64,000 nt of DNA from Cupriavidus consociatus (GTDB lineage: Bacteria; Pseudomonadota; Gammaproteobacteria; Burkholderiales; Burkholderiaceae). Shown in pieces: positions 25,626-35,982 of this stretch. Position 1 is the first letter of the stretch; every line of letters begins with the position of its first letter. The translations under genes were made by a program, and so were the position numbers. The DNA is taken from the NCBI RefSeq assembly GCF_017814975.1, contig NZ_JAGIQA010000010.1, positions 124,001 to 188,000 on the forward strand. Reading direction: 5' to 3'. The notes beneath the pieces are model-generated. The model searched no databases. It was not told the origin of the DNA and saw only the letters and a list, made by a program, of their open reading frames with translations.

Positions 25626-25649
25626 CGATATGACTTTCAGGTCATATCG
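25626..25649. promoter_or_regulatory. Perfect palindrome before the PepSY gene
   Basis: CGATATGAC-tttcag-GTCATATCG is a perfect 9-base inverted repeat with a 6-base centre. It spans the first possible ATG of the PepSY gene and lies about 40 bases before the next in-frame ATG. Its position suggests an operator just downstream of a promoter; a possible -10 (TAGAAT, 25591-25596) lies upstream. It does not resemble a Fur box. Confidence 0.5.
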
Positions 25650-25686
25650 CCGCACGCTGCAGCGCTTCACCTACACAACTCAAGCC

Positions 25687-26880
25687 ATGGTCACCGGCCG
25701 CCTGCGCGTCGTCCTCGTCAAGCTGCATCTCTATATCGGGCTGACTCTCGGCCTGCTTTTTGTCCTGCTGGGCCTGACGGGCATGGCCATTGCGTGGCGC
25801 GATGAGCTCGATGCCTGGCTCAACCCGGATCTGCTGGTCGCCTCGGCGCCGGCTGCCGGCCCCGTTACGCCCGCCACCGTCAAGGCGGTGACCGAGCGCC
25901 TGGCCGCGCCGCCGTACGGCAGGCCCAACCTGCTGATGCTGCCGACCCACGACGACGGCGTCTTCACCGCCTGGTATCCCGTCAAGGGGCCGGAGGGCGT
26001 GGTGCAGGGCCGCTCGCGGCAGGTGATGGTCGATCCGGTGACGCTGGCCGTGAAGGGCGAGCGCGTGTGGGGCGAGCCCGGCGTTTCGCGCCGGCAGCTG
26101 CTGCCGACGCTGTTCCACCTGCACCGCTACCTGCTCAGCGGCGAGACCGGCAAGACCGTCATCGGGGTGGCGGGCATGCTGCTGCTGCTGACCACGCTGG
26201 TGGGCGTGGTGGTGTGGTGGCCCAAGACCAAACTGCGCGCATGGGGGCAGGCGTTCCGGATCAGCCATGGCGGCTCGTGGTCGCGCTTCAACTATTCGCT
26301 GCACCGGGCCGGCGGCATCCTGGCGGCTCCCGTGCTGGCCATCATTGCCTTCTCGGGCTGGTATCTGAACCTGCCGAAGTGGGTGACGCCGATCGTAGCG
26401 GGGGTGATGACAGTGACCCCGCCGGCGAAGCATGTTTCGGCGCCGCCCGCGTCCGACGCGCGCCCGCTCGACGCCGGCCAGATCATGGCGGCGGCGCGGT
26501 CCCAGTATCCCGACGCTCGGGTGACCCGCATCAGCTTCCCGCGCAAGCCGGGCGACGCCTTCGAAGTCCGGCTGCGCCAGCCGGATGAGGTGCGCAAAGA
26601 CAGCGGCGCGACCCGGCTCTGGCTCGACGCCTGGACCGGCACGCGGCTGGGCGTGAAGGACCCGCACGATGCGCCTGCCGGCGACACGCTGCTGAACTGG
26701 CTGTTCCCGCTGCATACCGGCGAGGCGTTCGGCCTGCCGGGACGGATCTTCGTCACGCTGTTCGGGCTGGCGCCGCTGGCCTTTGCGCTGACCGGCGTGC
26801 TGATCTGGTGGAAGCGGCGGCGCGGGCACCGCCGCCACGTCGTGAAAGCGGCGCAGCGCGCGGCCATGCGCCGGGCATGA
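25687..26880 (+). CDS. PepSY-associated transmembrane protein
   Basis: A 397-residue inner-membrane protein of the PepSY_TM family. It begins with the family's LVKLHLYIGLTLGLLFVLLGLTG helix, has PepSY-type periplasmic segments between helices, a second helix pair around LLLLTTLVGVVVWWPKTKLRAWG and RFNYSLHRAGGILAAPVLAII, and a final helix ending in a basic tail. Homologues often accompany iron or siderophore uptake genes and some reduce ferric chelates, but nothing here proves that role. The start at 25687 is preferred; an ATG at 25630 would add 19 residues but sits inside a palindrome. Confidence 0.82.
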   Translation: MVTGRLRVVLVKLHLYIGLTLGLLFVLLGLTGMAIAWRDELDAWLNPDLLVASAPAAGPVTPATVKAVTERLAAPPYGRPNLLMLPTHDDGVFTAWYPVKGPEGVVQGRSRQVMVDPVTLAVKGERVWGEPGVSRRQLLPTLFHLHRYLLSGETGKTVIGVAGMLLLLTTLVGVVVWWPKTKLRAWGQAFRISHGGSWSRFNYSLHRAGGILAAPVLAIIAFSGWYLNLPKWVTPIVAGVMTVTPPAKHVSAPPASDARPLDAGQIMAAARSQYPDARVTRISFPRKPGDAFEVRLRQPDEVRKDSGATRLWLDAWTGTRLGVKDPHDAPAGDTLLNWLFPLHTGEAFGLPGRIFVTLFGLAPLAFALTGVLIWWKRRRGHRRHVVKAAQRAAMRRA

Positions 26881-26910
26881 AAAAAGCAGGCCGGCGGCCT
26901 GCTTTTTTTG
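26880..26910. terminator. Bidirectional intrinsic terminator
   Basis: AAAAAAGCAGGCC-ggc-GGCCTGCTTTTTTT lies between the convergent PepSY and panC genes. The 7-base GC stem is flanked by A- and T-runs on both sides, so it can end both transcripts. Confidence 0.92.
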
Positions 26911-26934
26911 AACCCGCGAACCCGCGGCCCCGGC

Positions 26935-27912
<978 letters not shown>

Positions 27913-27950
27913 TCAAGTGGGACGGGGGCGGACCCTGCCCTACGGGTGGG

Positions 27951-28841
27951 TCAGGAAGGGCTGTACGCCAATCGCACATAAATTGGCGCGAACGGCTCGG
28001 CCTGGGTGATCTCGACCAGCGACTCGCGTGACAGCTCCAGCATGGCGATAAAGTTGACCACCACCACCGGCACGCCCTTGCCCGAGCGGACCGCGTCCTC
28101 GAACAGTTCCGAGAACTCCATGAAGCGCGCATGCTGCAGCCGGCGCAGGATCTGGCTCATGTGCTCGCGCACCGACAGCTCCTCGCGCGAGATCTTGTGG
28201 TGCTGGTTCAGCTTGGCGCGCTTGAGCACGTCGGCCCAGGCGGCCTGCAGGTCGATGGTCTCGACTTCCGGGAAGCGCGGCGCCAGGCTCTGCTCGATAT
28301 AGACCTGCGAGCGCAGGAAGTCGCGGCCGAGCTGCGGCACCGTGTCCAGCCGCTGCGCGGCCAGCTTCATCTGCTCGTACTCCAGCAGGCGGCGCACCAG
28401 TTCGGCGCGCGGGTCTTCGGCGTCTTCGTCGCTATCGGCCTTCTTGACCGGCAGCAGCATGCGCGACTTGATCTCGATCAGCATGGCCGCCATCAGCAGG
28501 TATTCGGCCGCCAGCTCCAGGTTGGTCTTGCGGATCTGCTCGATGTACGACAGGTACTGGCGCGTGACCTGCGACATCGGGATGTCGAGGACGTTGAAGT
28601 TCTGCTTGCGGATCAGGTACAGCAGCAGGTCCAGCGGGCCTTCGAACGTTTCCAGGAAAATTTCGAGTGCATCGGGCGGGATGTACAGGTCCTGCGGCAG
28701 CTTGAACAGCGGCTCGCCGTACAGGCGCGCGAAGGCCATCCCGTCGACCATGTCCGCGGGACCCGCGGCTGCGGCAGGGTTGTCGGCGCCGACGGCAGCC
28801 ACGGCGGGCAGCGACAGCTTGTCCTGGTCGGCTGTGCTCAT
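27951..28841 (-). CDS. scpA: Segregation and condensation protein A
   Basis: A 296-residue ScpA kleisin, which bridges SMC heads with ScpB in chromosome condensation. The family core begins at FLETFEGPLDLLLYLIRKQNFNVLDIPM (seen as FEGPLDLLLYLI) near residue 65, with LELAAEYLLMAAMLIEIKSRMLLP near 110 and a winged-helix C-terminus. A 40-residue Ala-rich N-terminal extension precedes the core. It is preceded 28 bases upstream by the DUF3460 gene. scpB is not in the window. Confidence 0.94.
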   Translation of the reverse strand: MSTADQDKLSLPAVAAVGADNPAAAAGPADMVDGMAFARLYGEPLFKLPQDLYIPPDALEIFLETFEGPLDLLLYLIRKQNFNVLDIPMSQVTRQYLSYIEQIRKTNLELAAEYLLMAAMLIEIKSRMLLPVKKADSDEDAEDPRAELVRRLLEYEQMKLAAQRLDTVPQLGRDFLRSQVYIEQSLAPRFPEVETIDLQAAWADVLKRAKLNQHHKISREELSVREHMSQILRRLQHARFMEFSELFEDAVRSGKGVPVVVVNFIAMLELSRESLVEITQAEPFAPIYVRLAYSPS

Positions 28842-28869
28842 CGCCGGTGGCAGGGCGCGCTGGCGGGGA

Positions 28870-29061
28870 TCAGTTGTCCTGCGAGTAGACGTACGGCTTC
28901 TGGGCCACGCGCGAAGCCTGGGCGCGGGCGCGCTCTTCCAGGTCGATCGGCGCCTTGTCCCACAGCAGGGCGCGGCCGTCGCGCTGCTCGGCTTCGAGCG
29001 TCGGGCGCTCTTGCTTGAGCTGCTTCAGGAACTGGGTGATCTCGGACTCGTACATGGCCAT
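28870..29061 (-). CDS. DUF3460 small protein
   Basis: A 63-residue cytoplasmic protein of DUF3460, a family confined to beta-proteobacteria. The sequence MYESEITQFLKQLKQERP is the family signature, followed by a highly charged helix and a short tail. It sits immediately before scpA on the same strand and is likely cotranscribed. Function unknown. The second ATG (29055) gives the more family-typical N-terminus MYESE; the first is annotated. Confidence 0.85.
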   Translation of the reverse strand: MAMYESEITQFLKQLKQERPTLEAEQRDGRALLWDKAPIDLEERARAQASRVAQKPYVYSQDN

Positions 29062-29299
29062 GGTGAAACCGTATGCGCCGCGTGGGCGTGTAATGGATGC
29101 AGTGGGGCAGGATTTTACAGTATCGGCCCGGCACGGGGTCGCATTTGGACCCCGGCACGCTTTCCGGGGGTAAGAAGATTCCGGCCACAGTGCGGTGTGT
29201 GGTCAAATACCGACTTCGTATGTGTGGACAAAGGGCGATGCCGAAAGACACCGCTATCACTGCTGACCCGGCGCCCGAGGCGCCGGGCGACAACCACGG

Positions 29300-31153
29300 A
29301 TGAGGATCGACCTGGCCAGGACGACAGCCCGCCCGGGCCGCCCCGACATGCCGGATGCGGCGCATCCGGCGTCTATCGCCCCCATCGCCCCGCTTCCCGT
29401 GCGGGCGCGCGCGGCGGCGTATGCGCTCGCCGCGATGCTGCTGATGCCGGCCGCGGCTCAGGGCGCCTACAAGGTCGAGGTCGAAGCCCCCAAGCCGATC
29501 AAGGAGATGCTCGAAGAGCACCTGGACCTGTCGCGCTACAAGGACCGCACCGACCTGTCGCAGGACCAGTTCGACTACATGGTAGAGACCGTGGGTGAGC
29601 AGGTGCGCCAGTTCACCTCGACCGAAGGCTATTTCGACCCGACCACCACCACCCGCGTCGAGGGCGAAGGCGACAAGCGCGTGGTCCACGTGGCGGTAGA
29701 CCCTGGCGCGCGCACGCTGATCCGCAATGTCGATGTCCAGGTGACCGGCCCGGCGGCGACGCGCTCGCCCGAGCAGGTGGCCGAGATGCAGGCCAAGTGG
29801 GGCTTGCCGGTGGGCGACCCGTTCCGCCAGGCGGACTGGGACAAGGCCAAGGAAGACGCGCTGGTGACCTTGCAGAGCCATAACTACTATGGCGCGCGGC
29901 TGGCCGCGTCGCAGGCGCGGGTTGAGCCAGACGACCTGCGCGCCGACCTGTCCGCGCACTACGCCAGCGGTCCGGCCTACCTGCTGGGGCCGCTCACGGT
30001 GAAGGGCACGCGCCGCTACCCGGAACAGATCATCTACAACGTCAATCCGCTCAGCGAGGGCGAGCCGTACCGCGTGGAGCGGCTGCTGGAGCTGCAGCGC
30101 GCGATCCAGAACCAGCCGTATTTCTCCAACGTGCAGGTCGACCTGGAACCGCCGCCGGATGCCGACAAGGCGCCCGATGGCGTCGTCACCGCGCCGGTGT
30201 CGGTGCGCGTGCGCGAATACCCCGTGCACCGGCTCAGCAGCGGCGTCGGCTTTACCACCGATACCGGCGCGCAGGTGGAGGGGCGCTATTCCTACTACAA
30301 CCTGTTCAACCGCGCCTGGACCTTCGACTCGCAGGCGCGGATCGAACAGAAGCGCACCTACATGTTCGCCGAGGCCGCGATGCCGCCGTCCCGCGGCGCC
30401 TACCGCAACAGCGTGTACAGCAGCTACGAGCGCACCATCGATATCGAGAACACCGACACCACCAGCCTGCGCGCGGGCCTGAAGCGCTCGCGCTCGCGCG
30501 AGAAGTACGATGTCACCACGTCGCTCGACTTCTACTACGACAAGCTGCTGCCCGAGGGCCAGGCCGCCCAGATCAGCAAGGCACTGGTGCCCGCCTTCGC
30601 CTGGACCCGGCGCGACGTCGACAACCCGGTGTTCCCGCGCCGCGGCAACGTGATCAGCACCCAGATCGGCGTGGCCGCGCGGGGTTTCCTCAGCGATGCC
30701 ACCTTCCTGCGCCTGTATGGCCGTATCCGCCAGTACATCCCGGTAGGCAAGCGCGACCTGGTGGTGGCGCGGCTGGAACTGGGCGCGGACCTGACCGGCG
30801 ACAGCTCGAGCCAGATCCCGGCAACGCTGCGCTTCCGCGCCGGCGGCACCGATTCGATCCGCGGTTACACCTACCAGTCGATCGGCACGCCCAGCGGTTC
30901 CAGCATTCTGCCCGCCAAGTACCTCGGCACCGGCAGCCTGGAGTACCAGTACTGGTTCAAGCCGGATTGGGGCGTGGCGGTGTTCTGGGACCTGGGCACG
31001 GCCGCCGACAACCTGCGCGGCGTGACGATCTATAACGGCGTGGGCGTCGGCGTGCGCTGGCGCACGCCGGTGGGCCCGCTGCAGCTGGACGTCGGCTACG
31101 GCATCCAGGAACAGCAGTTCCGGCCACATATCTCGCTGGGGGTCGCGTTCTGA
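29300..31153 (+). CDS. tamA: Outer-membrane translocation/assembly protein TamA
   Basis: A 617-residue Omp85-family protein. After a signal peptide ending near residue 55 (MLLMPAAAQG), POTRA-like repeats occupy about residues 60-270, then a 16-strand Bam/Tam barrel with the conserved FRAGGTDSIRGYTYQSIG region (VRGY/IRGY motif) near 515 and a C-terminal strand ending FRPHISLGVAF. TamA works with inner-membrane-anchored TamB in outer-membrane protein and lipid handling. The start at 29300 gives a long n-region; ATG at 29348 would shorten it by 16 residues. tamB follows 28 bases later. Confidence 0.92.
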   Translation: MRIDLARTTARPGRPDMPDAAHPASIAPIAPLPVRARAAAYALAAMLLMPAAAQGAYKVEVEAPKPIKEMLEEHLDLSRYKDRTDLSQDQFDYMVETVGEQVRQFTSTEGYFDPTTTTRVEGEGDKRVVHVAVDPGARTLIRNVDVQVTGPAATRSPEQVAEMQAKWGLPVGDPFRQADWDKAKEDALVTLQSHNYYGARLAASQARVEPDDLRADLSAHYASGPAYLLGPLTVKGTRRYPEQIIYNVNPLSEGEPYRVERLLELQRAIQNQPYFSNVQVDLEPPPDADKAPDGVVTAPVSVRVREYPVHRLSSGVGFTTDTGAQVEGRYSYYNLFNRAWTFDSQARIEQKRTYMFAEAAMPPSRGAYRNSVYSSYERTIDIENTDTTSLRAGLKRSRSREKYDVTTSLDFYYDKLLPEGQAAQISKALVPAFAWTRRDVDNPVFPRRGNVISTQIGVAARGFLSDATFLRLYGRIRQYIPVGKRDLVVARLELGADLTGDSSSQIPATLRFRAGGTDSIRGYTYQSIGTPSGSSILPAKYLGTGSLEYQYWFKPDWGVAVFWDLGTAADNLRGVTIYNGVGVGVRWRTPVGPLQLDVGYGIQEQQFRPHISLGVAF

Positions 31154-31181
31154 TGGCCGCCCTCGCGCCCGGGATGCCGGC

Positions 31182-34100
31182 ATGAGCGCCCACGACCTGC
31201 CCGACGTGCCCGGCGAGGGCACGCCCGAGGAGCCGAACCCGCCCGCGCCGCGCAAGCGCCGGCGCGTTTGGCGCGCGCTAGCCTGGTTGCTTGGCATCCT
31301 GTTGGTGCTGGTGATCGCGCTGATCGGCGCCGGCGTGGCGGCGTTGAGCACCGAGGCCGGCACGCGCCACCTGTGGACCCTGGCCACGCGGCTGTCGGCC
31401 GGCATGCTCAACGGCCGGCTCGAGGGCGGCACGGTCGCGCACGGCTTGCGCTTGCGCGACGTGGTCTTCGCCAGCGGCCAGACCCGCGTGACGGTGGACC
31501 GCGTCGATGGCAGCTGGGCCATGACGTGGCAGCCGCGCCGCCTGCACTTCGAATACCTGCGCATCGGCAAGGCCGAGGTCCGGCTGGGTCCGTCGGAGCC
31601 GAGCACCGAACCGGCGCAGATGCCGAAGTCGCTGGAACTGCCGCTGGCGATCGACGTCGACGCGCTGACGCTGGACCGGCTGGCGCTGCTGCAGGGCACG
31701 GCGCCTGCTGCCGAGCCGATGGTGTTCGCCAACCTGGCCGGCGCGCTGCACAGCGACGGCCAGCACCATCGCGTCAGCGTGGACAAGCTGGAGACGCCGT
31801 ACGGCAAGCTCGCGGCCAATGCCCAGATCGGCGCACGCGCGCCCTTCCCGCTCAGCGCCGAGGCGCTGCTGGAAGCGAGCTGGCAAAAGGAATCCTTTGC
31901 CGTCAACGCCACCGCCAGGGGCACGCTCGAAGCCTTGCGCGCCGAGCTGCAGGCCAACGGCGACCGCATCCATGCGCGCGCCGGCGCCGACCTGACGCCG
32001 TTCGGCAAGGTGCCGTTCACCCAGTTGCTGGTCGATGGCGAGCGCATCAACCCGCGGCTGTTCAGCCCCACCGCGCCGCAGGCCAACCTGACGGTGCATG
32101 CCGAACTGCGCCCGGTGGATGGCGCGGCGGCGACTCCGGCGGCGCCCGCATCCGCACCCGCAGCATCCGTCCCCCCCGCATCCGCACCTGCCGCGGTGCC
32201 GCCGCCCGCGCCGCTTGCCGTGGCCGGCGATGTCGAAATCCTCAACCTCGAAGCCGGCCCGCTCGACAAGGAGCGCCTGCCCGTGCATTCGGTGCGCGCC
32301 CACGTCGAACTGAGCGAAATGACGCAGGCCATCAGCGACCTGCGCGTGGCGCTGACCGGCAAGGCCGAAATCACCGGCGGCGGCACGCTGCGCGATGGCC
32401 GTGGCGGCTTCGACCTTGACGTGCGGCGGCTCGATCCCGCGGCGCTGCATGGCTCGCTCACCAGCGCCAGCCTGTCCGGCCCGGTGGTGCTGCGCATGGA
32501 GCCCGGCCGGCAGAGCGTGGCGCTAGACCTGTCCGGCGCCGCGCTCAAGCTGTTCGCCGATGCCAGCATGGACGCCGACACCGTCACGCTGGGCACGCTG
32601 CGCGCGACCGTCGGCCCCGGCGTGCTGAGCGCGGAAGGCAAGCTCGGGCTGAAGGACAAGCAGCCCTTCAGCTTCAAGGGCAAGCTGGCGTCGTTCGATC
32701 CGTCGCGGCTGGCCAAGGTGGCTGCGGGCCGCATCAACGCTGACTTCAGCGTCAGTGGCGAGATTGCTCCGGTGCTTGGCGTGGCACTCGATTTCGCCGT
32801 GCACGAGAGCGAATACGCCGGCCTGCCCATGACCGGCGGCGGCAAGGTCCGGCTCGCCGGCGAGCGGCTGCTGCCGAGCGAGGCCGCGCTCGACATGGCC
32901 GGCAACCAGGCCAACCTGCGCGGCAGCTTCGGCGCGCGCGGCGACCAGCTCAGGCTGGCGGTCGACGCGCCGCAGCTGGAGCGGCTCAAGTTCGGCGTGG
33001 CCGGCAAGCTCAAGCTCGATGCCATCATCACGGGAACGCTGAAGAAGCCCGAGGTAGTGGCCGACTACAACGCGCAGGCGCTTGAGGTCGGGCCGCACAA
33101 GGTGGCCAGCGCCAGCGGCCGCGCGGAAGTGCGCGGCGGGCTGGAGGGACCGCTGTCGGTGCAGCTTGCGGCGCGCGACTACCGCGGGCCGCAGGCCAGC
33201 CTCAGCACGCTCGATGCCACCCTCAACGGCACCCAGGCCAGCCACGTCTTCGATGTCAAGGCGGCCGGCACGCTGAACCGCCGGCCGCTGCAGCTGGCGC
33301 TGGCGGGGCAGGGCGCGTGGAAAGGCAAGGATGGCTGGAACGGCACCATCCGCACGCTCGAAGAGCGCAGCACCGTCAACCTGCGGCTGGCCGCACCGAC
33401 GCAGCTGCTGGTCGCCGACCAGCGCGTGCGCCTCGGTGCCACGCGGCTGGTGCTGGACAACGCCACGCTCGCCATCGACAGCTTCGACTGGGACCATGGC
33501 CGCATCCGCAGCCAGGGCGCGCTGAACGGCCTGCAAGTCGGCCACGTGCTCGAACTGATGGAAACCATCACCGGCGAGAAGCCGCCGGTGCGCTCCGACC
33601 TGGTCATCGACGGCCGCTGGAACCTGGCGCTGGCCGAGACCGCGAGCGGGTTTGCCGAAGTGCGCCGGCGCAGCGGCGACCTGTCGGTCAATGCCGGCCG
33701 CGGCTTTACCACGATGGGCCTGGGCGAGACCAGCCTGCGCGCCGAAGCGGGCGGCAACCGCATCGCGCTGCGCGGGGGCATGGTGTCGGGGCGCATCGGC
33801 AAGGTGGCGGTCGATGCCTCGGCGGGGCTGGTGCAGGAGCAGGGCCTGCAGACGGTGGGGCCGGCGTCGACGCTGGCGGGCACTGTCACGGTCGACGTGC
33901 CACGACTGAAATCGCTCGAGGCGCTGACCGGGCCGCAGTATGCCTTCGACGGGCGCCTTGCCGCCGCGTTGCGGCTGGGCGGCACGGTCGGCGCGCCGCT
34001 GCTGGCCGGCACCGTCGATGGCGACAACCTCGCCGTCACGCTGTACGACCTGGGCCTGCGCCTGACCGATGGCACCGTGCGCGTGGCGCTGGACCAGAAC

Positions 34101-35309
34101 ACGGTGGAGCTGAAGCACGTCGAGTTCCACGGCGGCGACGGCAAGATCACCGCCACCGGCAACGTCAAGCTCGGCGAAGCCGATCCCAACCTGACCGGCA
34201 AGATCGTCGCCGACAAGCTGCAACTGTTTGCCAGCCCGGAACGCACGCTGGTGGTGTCGGGCGACGCCAGCATCGCCAACGAGAACAAGCAGATCGTGAT
34301 CCGCGGCAAATTCCGCGTCGACCGCGGCCTGTTCGATCTGCCCAAGGCCGGCGCGCCGGTGCTGGGCGACGACGTGGTGGTAATCCGCCGCAAGGACCAG
34401 CGCGCGGTCAAGACCGCCGCGACGCCGGTGGTGCCCGAGACCAAGCCGGCGAGCAAGTTCAGCCCGGTGATCGACCTGACCGTTGACCTGGGCAACGACT
34501 TCCGCTTCCGCGGTGCGGGCGCCGACCTGCTGCTGGCCGGCCAGCTCGGGGTCAAGAGCGAACCGCTGGTGCCGCTCAAGGCCGTCGGCACGGTGCGCGT
34601 GACGGATGGCACCTACGAGGCGTTCGGCCGCAAGCTGAACATCGAGCGCGGTATCATCAATTTCAACGGGCCGATCGACAACCCGAACATGAATATCCGG
34701 GCCATGCGCCGCAACCAGGAAGTGGAGGCGGGCGTCGAGGTGACCGGCACGGTGCGGCTGCCGCGCGTGCGGCTGGTGTCGGAGCCCAACGTGCCCGACG
34801 AAGACAAGCTGTCCTGGCTGATGTTCGGCTACGGCGCCGAAAGCGCCGCCGCGGGGCAGCAGCGCCAACTGGGCGGTGCCGCGCTGGGCGGCGCGGCGCT
34901 CGGCCTGATCGGCGGCAAGGCGGGCAAGGGTATCGTCTCGCATTTCGGCATTGACGAGTTCTCGATCGGGCCCAGCACCGCTGGCCTGAACGACCAGCAG
35001 GTGGTCAGCATGGGCAAGGCCATCACCGACCAGATCGCGGTGGGCTACGAACAGAGCCTGACCTCGGCTTCCAACGTGGTGAAGCTGACCTGGCAGTTCT
35101 CGCGGCGCTGGTCGCTGATTGCAAAGGGCGGCTCCATCAACGGATTGTCGGTCTTGTTCAACCGCCGCTTCGACAGCTGGGCGATCCTGTTCTCGGGCGC
35201 CTCGAACCGCAGCGGCACCAGCAGGAGCCAGGATGACGGCCAGACACTCGATCCGGAAAGTGCGGCGGCGGCCGCTTCGGCAGTCATCGCCGAACCCGTG
35301 CGCCGCTGA
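31182..35309 (+). CDS. tamB: Translocation and assembly module protein TamB
   Basis: A 1375-residue AsmA-like/DUF490 protein. A single N-terminal membrane anchor (WLLGILLVLVIALIGAGVAAL, residues ~37-57) is preceded by a Pro-rich basic cytoplasmic segment. The long beta-rich periplasmic part is expected to span towards the outer membrane, and the conserved DUF490 domain lies in the last ~350 residues with DLTVDLGNDFRFRGAG and LSWLMFGYGAES. An Ala/Pro-rich linker lies near residues 310-345. It acts with TamA. The stop is one base before the next ATG, so a downstream lipoprotein is coupled. Confidence 0.93.
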   Translation: MSAHDLPDVPGEGTPEEPNPPAPRKRRRVWRALAWLLGILLVLVIALIGAGVAALSTEAGTRHLWTLATRLSAGMLNGRLEGGTVAHGLRLRDVVFASGQTRVTVDRVDGSWAMTWQPRRLHFEYLRIGKAEVRLGPSEPSTEPAQMPKSLELPLAIDVDALTLDRLALLQGTAPAAEPMVFANLAGALHSDGQHHRVSVDKLETPYGKLAANAQIGARAPFPLSAEALLEASWQKESFAVNATARGTLEALRAELQANGDRIHARAGADLTPFGKVPFTQLLVDGERINPRLFSPTAPQANLTVHAELRPVDGAAATPAAPASAPAASVPPASAPAAVPPPAPLAVAGDVEILNLEAGPLDKERLPVHSVRAHVELSEMTQAISDLRVALTGKAEITGGGTLRDGRGGFDLDVRRLDPAALHGSLTSASLSGPVVLRMEPGRQSVALDLSGAALKLFADASMDADTVTLGTLRATVGPGVLSAEGKLGLKDKQPFSFKGKLASFDPSRLAKVAAGRINADFSVSGEIAPVLGVALDFAVHESEYAGLPMTGGGKVRLAGERLLPSEAALDMAGNQANLRGSFGARGDQLRLAVDAPQLERLKFGVAGKLKLDAIITGTLKKPEVVADYNAQALEVGPHKVASASGRAEVRGGLEGPLSVQLAARDYRGPQASLSTLDATLNGTQASHVFDVKAAGTLNRRPLQLALAGQGAWKGKDGWNGTIRTLEERSTVNLRLAAPTQLLVADQRVRLGATRLVLDNATLAIDSFDWDHGRIRSQGALNGLQVGHVLELMETITGEKPPVRSDLVIDGRWNLALAETASGFAEVRRRSGDLSVNAGRGFTTMGLGETSLRAEAGGNRIALRGGMVSGRIGKVAVDASAGLVQEQGLQTVGPASTLAGTVTVDVPRLKSLEALTGPQYAFDGRLAAALRLGGTVGAPLLAGTVDGDNLAVTLYDLGLRLTDGTVRVALDQNTVELKHVEFHGGDGKITATGNVKLGEADPNLTGKIVADKLQLFASPERTLVVSGDASIANENKQIVIRGKFRVDRGLFDLPKAGAPVLGDDVVVIRRKDQRAVKTAATPVVPETKPASKFSPVIDLTVDLGNDFRFRGAGADLLLAGQLGVKSEPLVPLKAVGTVRVTDGTYEAFGRKLNIERGIINFNGPIDNPNMNIRAMRRNQEVEAGVEVTGTVRLPRVRLVSEPNVPDEDKLSWLMFGYGAESAAAGQQRQLGGAALGGAALGLIGGKAGKGIVSHFGIDEFSIGPSTAGLNDQQVVSMGKAITDQIAVGYEQSLTSASNVVKLTWQFSRRWSLIAKGGSINGLSVLFNRRFDSWAILFSGASNRSGTSRSQDDGQTLDPESAAAAASAVIAEPVRR

Positions 35310-35310
35310 C

Positions 35311-35913
35311 ATGCGCGACAAGCCCCTCTTAGCCAACTACGCGTCGCCGCGACGCCTTGCCGCCATGGGACTGATTGCCTCTGTGCTTGCGCTGTTCGGC
35401 TGCGACCAGCGCAAGGTCGATGAAGCGATGAAGAAGGCGGGCGAGACCGCGCGCAACACCTGGAACGCGATCAAGCCCGACAGCGAGCTGTTCAAGGGCA
35501 TCGTGCCCGGCCAGTCCACCGAGGAAGAGCTGCGGCGCCAGGCCGGCAAGCCCGAGATCATCTGGGAAGAGGCCGACGGCGGCCGCCGGCTGGAATACCC
35601 GCGCGGGCCCGAGGGCACCACCACGTGGATGGTCACCATCGGCGCCGATGGCAAGGTCGCGCGCATCGAGCAGGTGCTGACGCCGGAGAACTTCGCGCGC
35701 GTGCGCGCCGGCATGAGCAAGGACGATATCCGGCGCCTGCTGGGCAAGCCGACCAAGGTCGAGGCCTTCGCGCTGAAGAAGGAAGAGGTGTGGGGCTACC
35801 GCTGGATGGAGACCTCGACCGACAAGGCTTTCTTCAATGTGCATTTCAACAGCGACGGCACGGTGACGACGACTTCGCGCAGCGACGATCCGTCGAAGAT
35901 GCAGGGCGGCTGA
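35311..35913 (+). CDS. BamE/SmpA-like outer-membrane lipoprotein
   Basis: A 200-residue lipoprotein whose lipobox is LALFGC near residue 31, giving a mature protein starting CDQRKVDEA. Two similar segments, IVPGQSTEEELRRQAGKP near residue 70 and RVRAGMSKDDIRRLLGKP near 130, resemble the start of the BamE (SmpA/OmlA) fold and suggest an internal duplication. It begins one base after the tamB stop and is probably translated with it, pointing to a role with TamAB in outer-membrane assembly; that role is inferred from position and fold similarity. Confidence 0.8.
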   Translation: MRDKPLLANYASPRRLAAMGLIASVLALFGCDQRKVDEAMKKAGETARNTWNAIKPDSELFKGIVPGQSTEEELRRQAGKPEIIWEEADGGRRLEYPRGPEGTTTWMVTIGADGKVARIEQVLTPENFARVRAGMSKDDIRRLLGKPTKVEAFALKKEEVWGYRWMETSTDKAFFNVHFNSDGTVTTTSRSDDPSKMQGG

Positions 35914-35930
35914 GGCTTCCTCAGGGCTAA

Positions 35931-35967
35931 AAAAAAACGGCGGCCGCCCGAAGGCGCCGCCGTTTTT
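35931..35967. terminator. Bidirectional intrinsic terminator
   Basis: AAAAAACGGCGGC-gcccgaaggc-GCCGCCGTTTTT lies between the convergent lipoprotein and metG genes; A- and T-runs flank an 8-base GC stem. Confidence 0.9.
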
Positions 35968-35982
35968 CCCTGGCGATCCGTT

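Noticed and set aside
25626-25649. Fur box before the PepSY gene
   Set aside because: The palindrome does not contain the GATAAT-type hexamers in the Fur arrangement.
28838-33031. Reverse-strand open frame of nearly 1400 codons across tamA and tamB
   Set aside because: It lies opposite clear tamA/tamB coding sequence, has a Ser/Arg/Ala-rich composition typical of antisense frames in GC-rich DNA, and matches no family.
32523-35336. Reverse-strand open frame of over 900 codons inside tamB
   Set aside because: Antisense artefact of high GC; His/Gln/Arg-rich with no motif or ribosome site.
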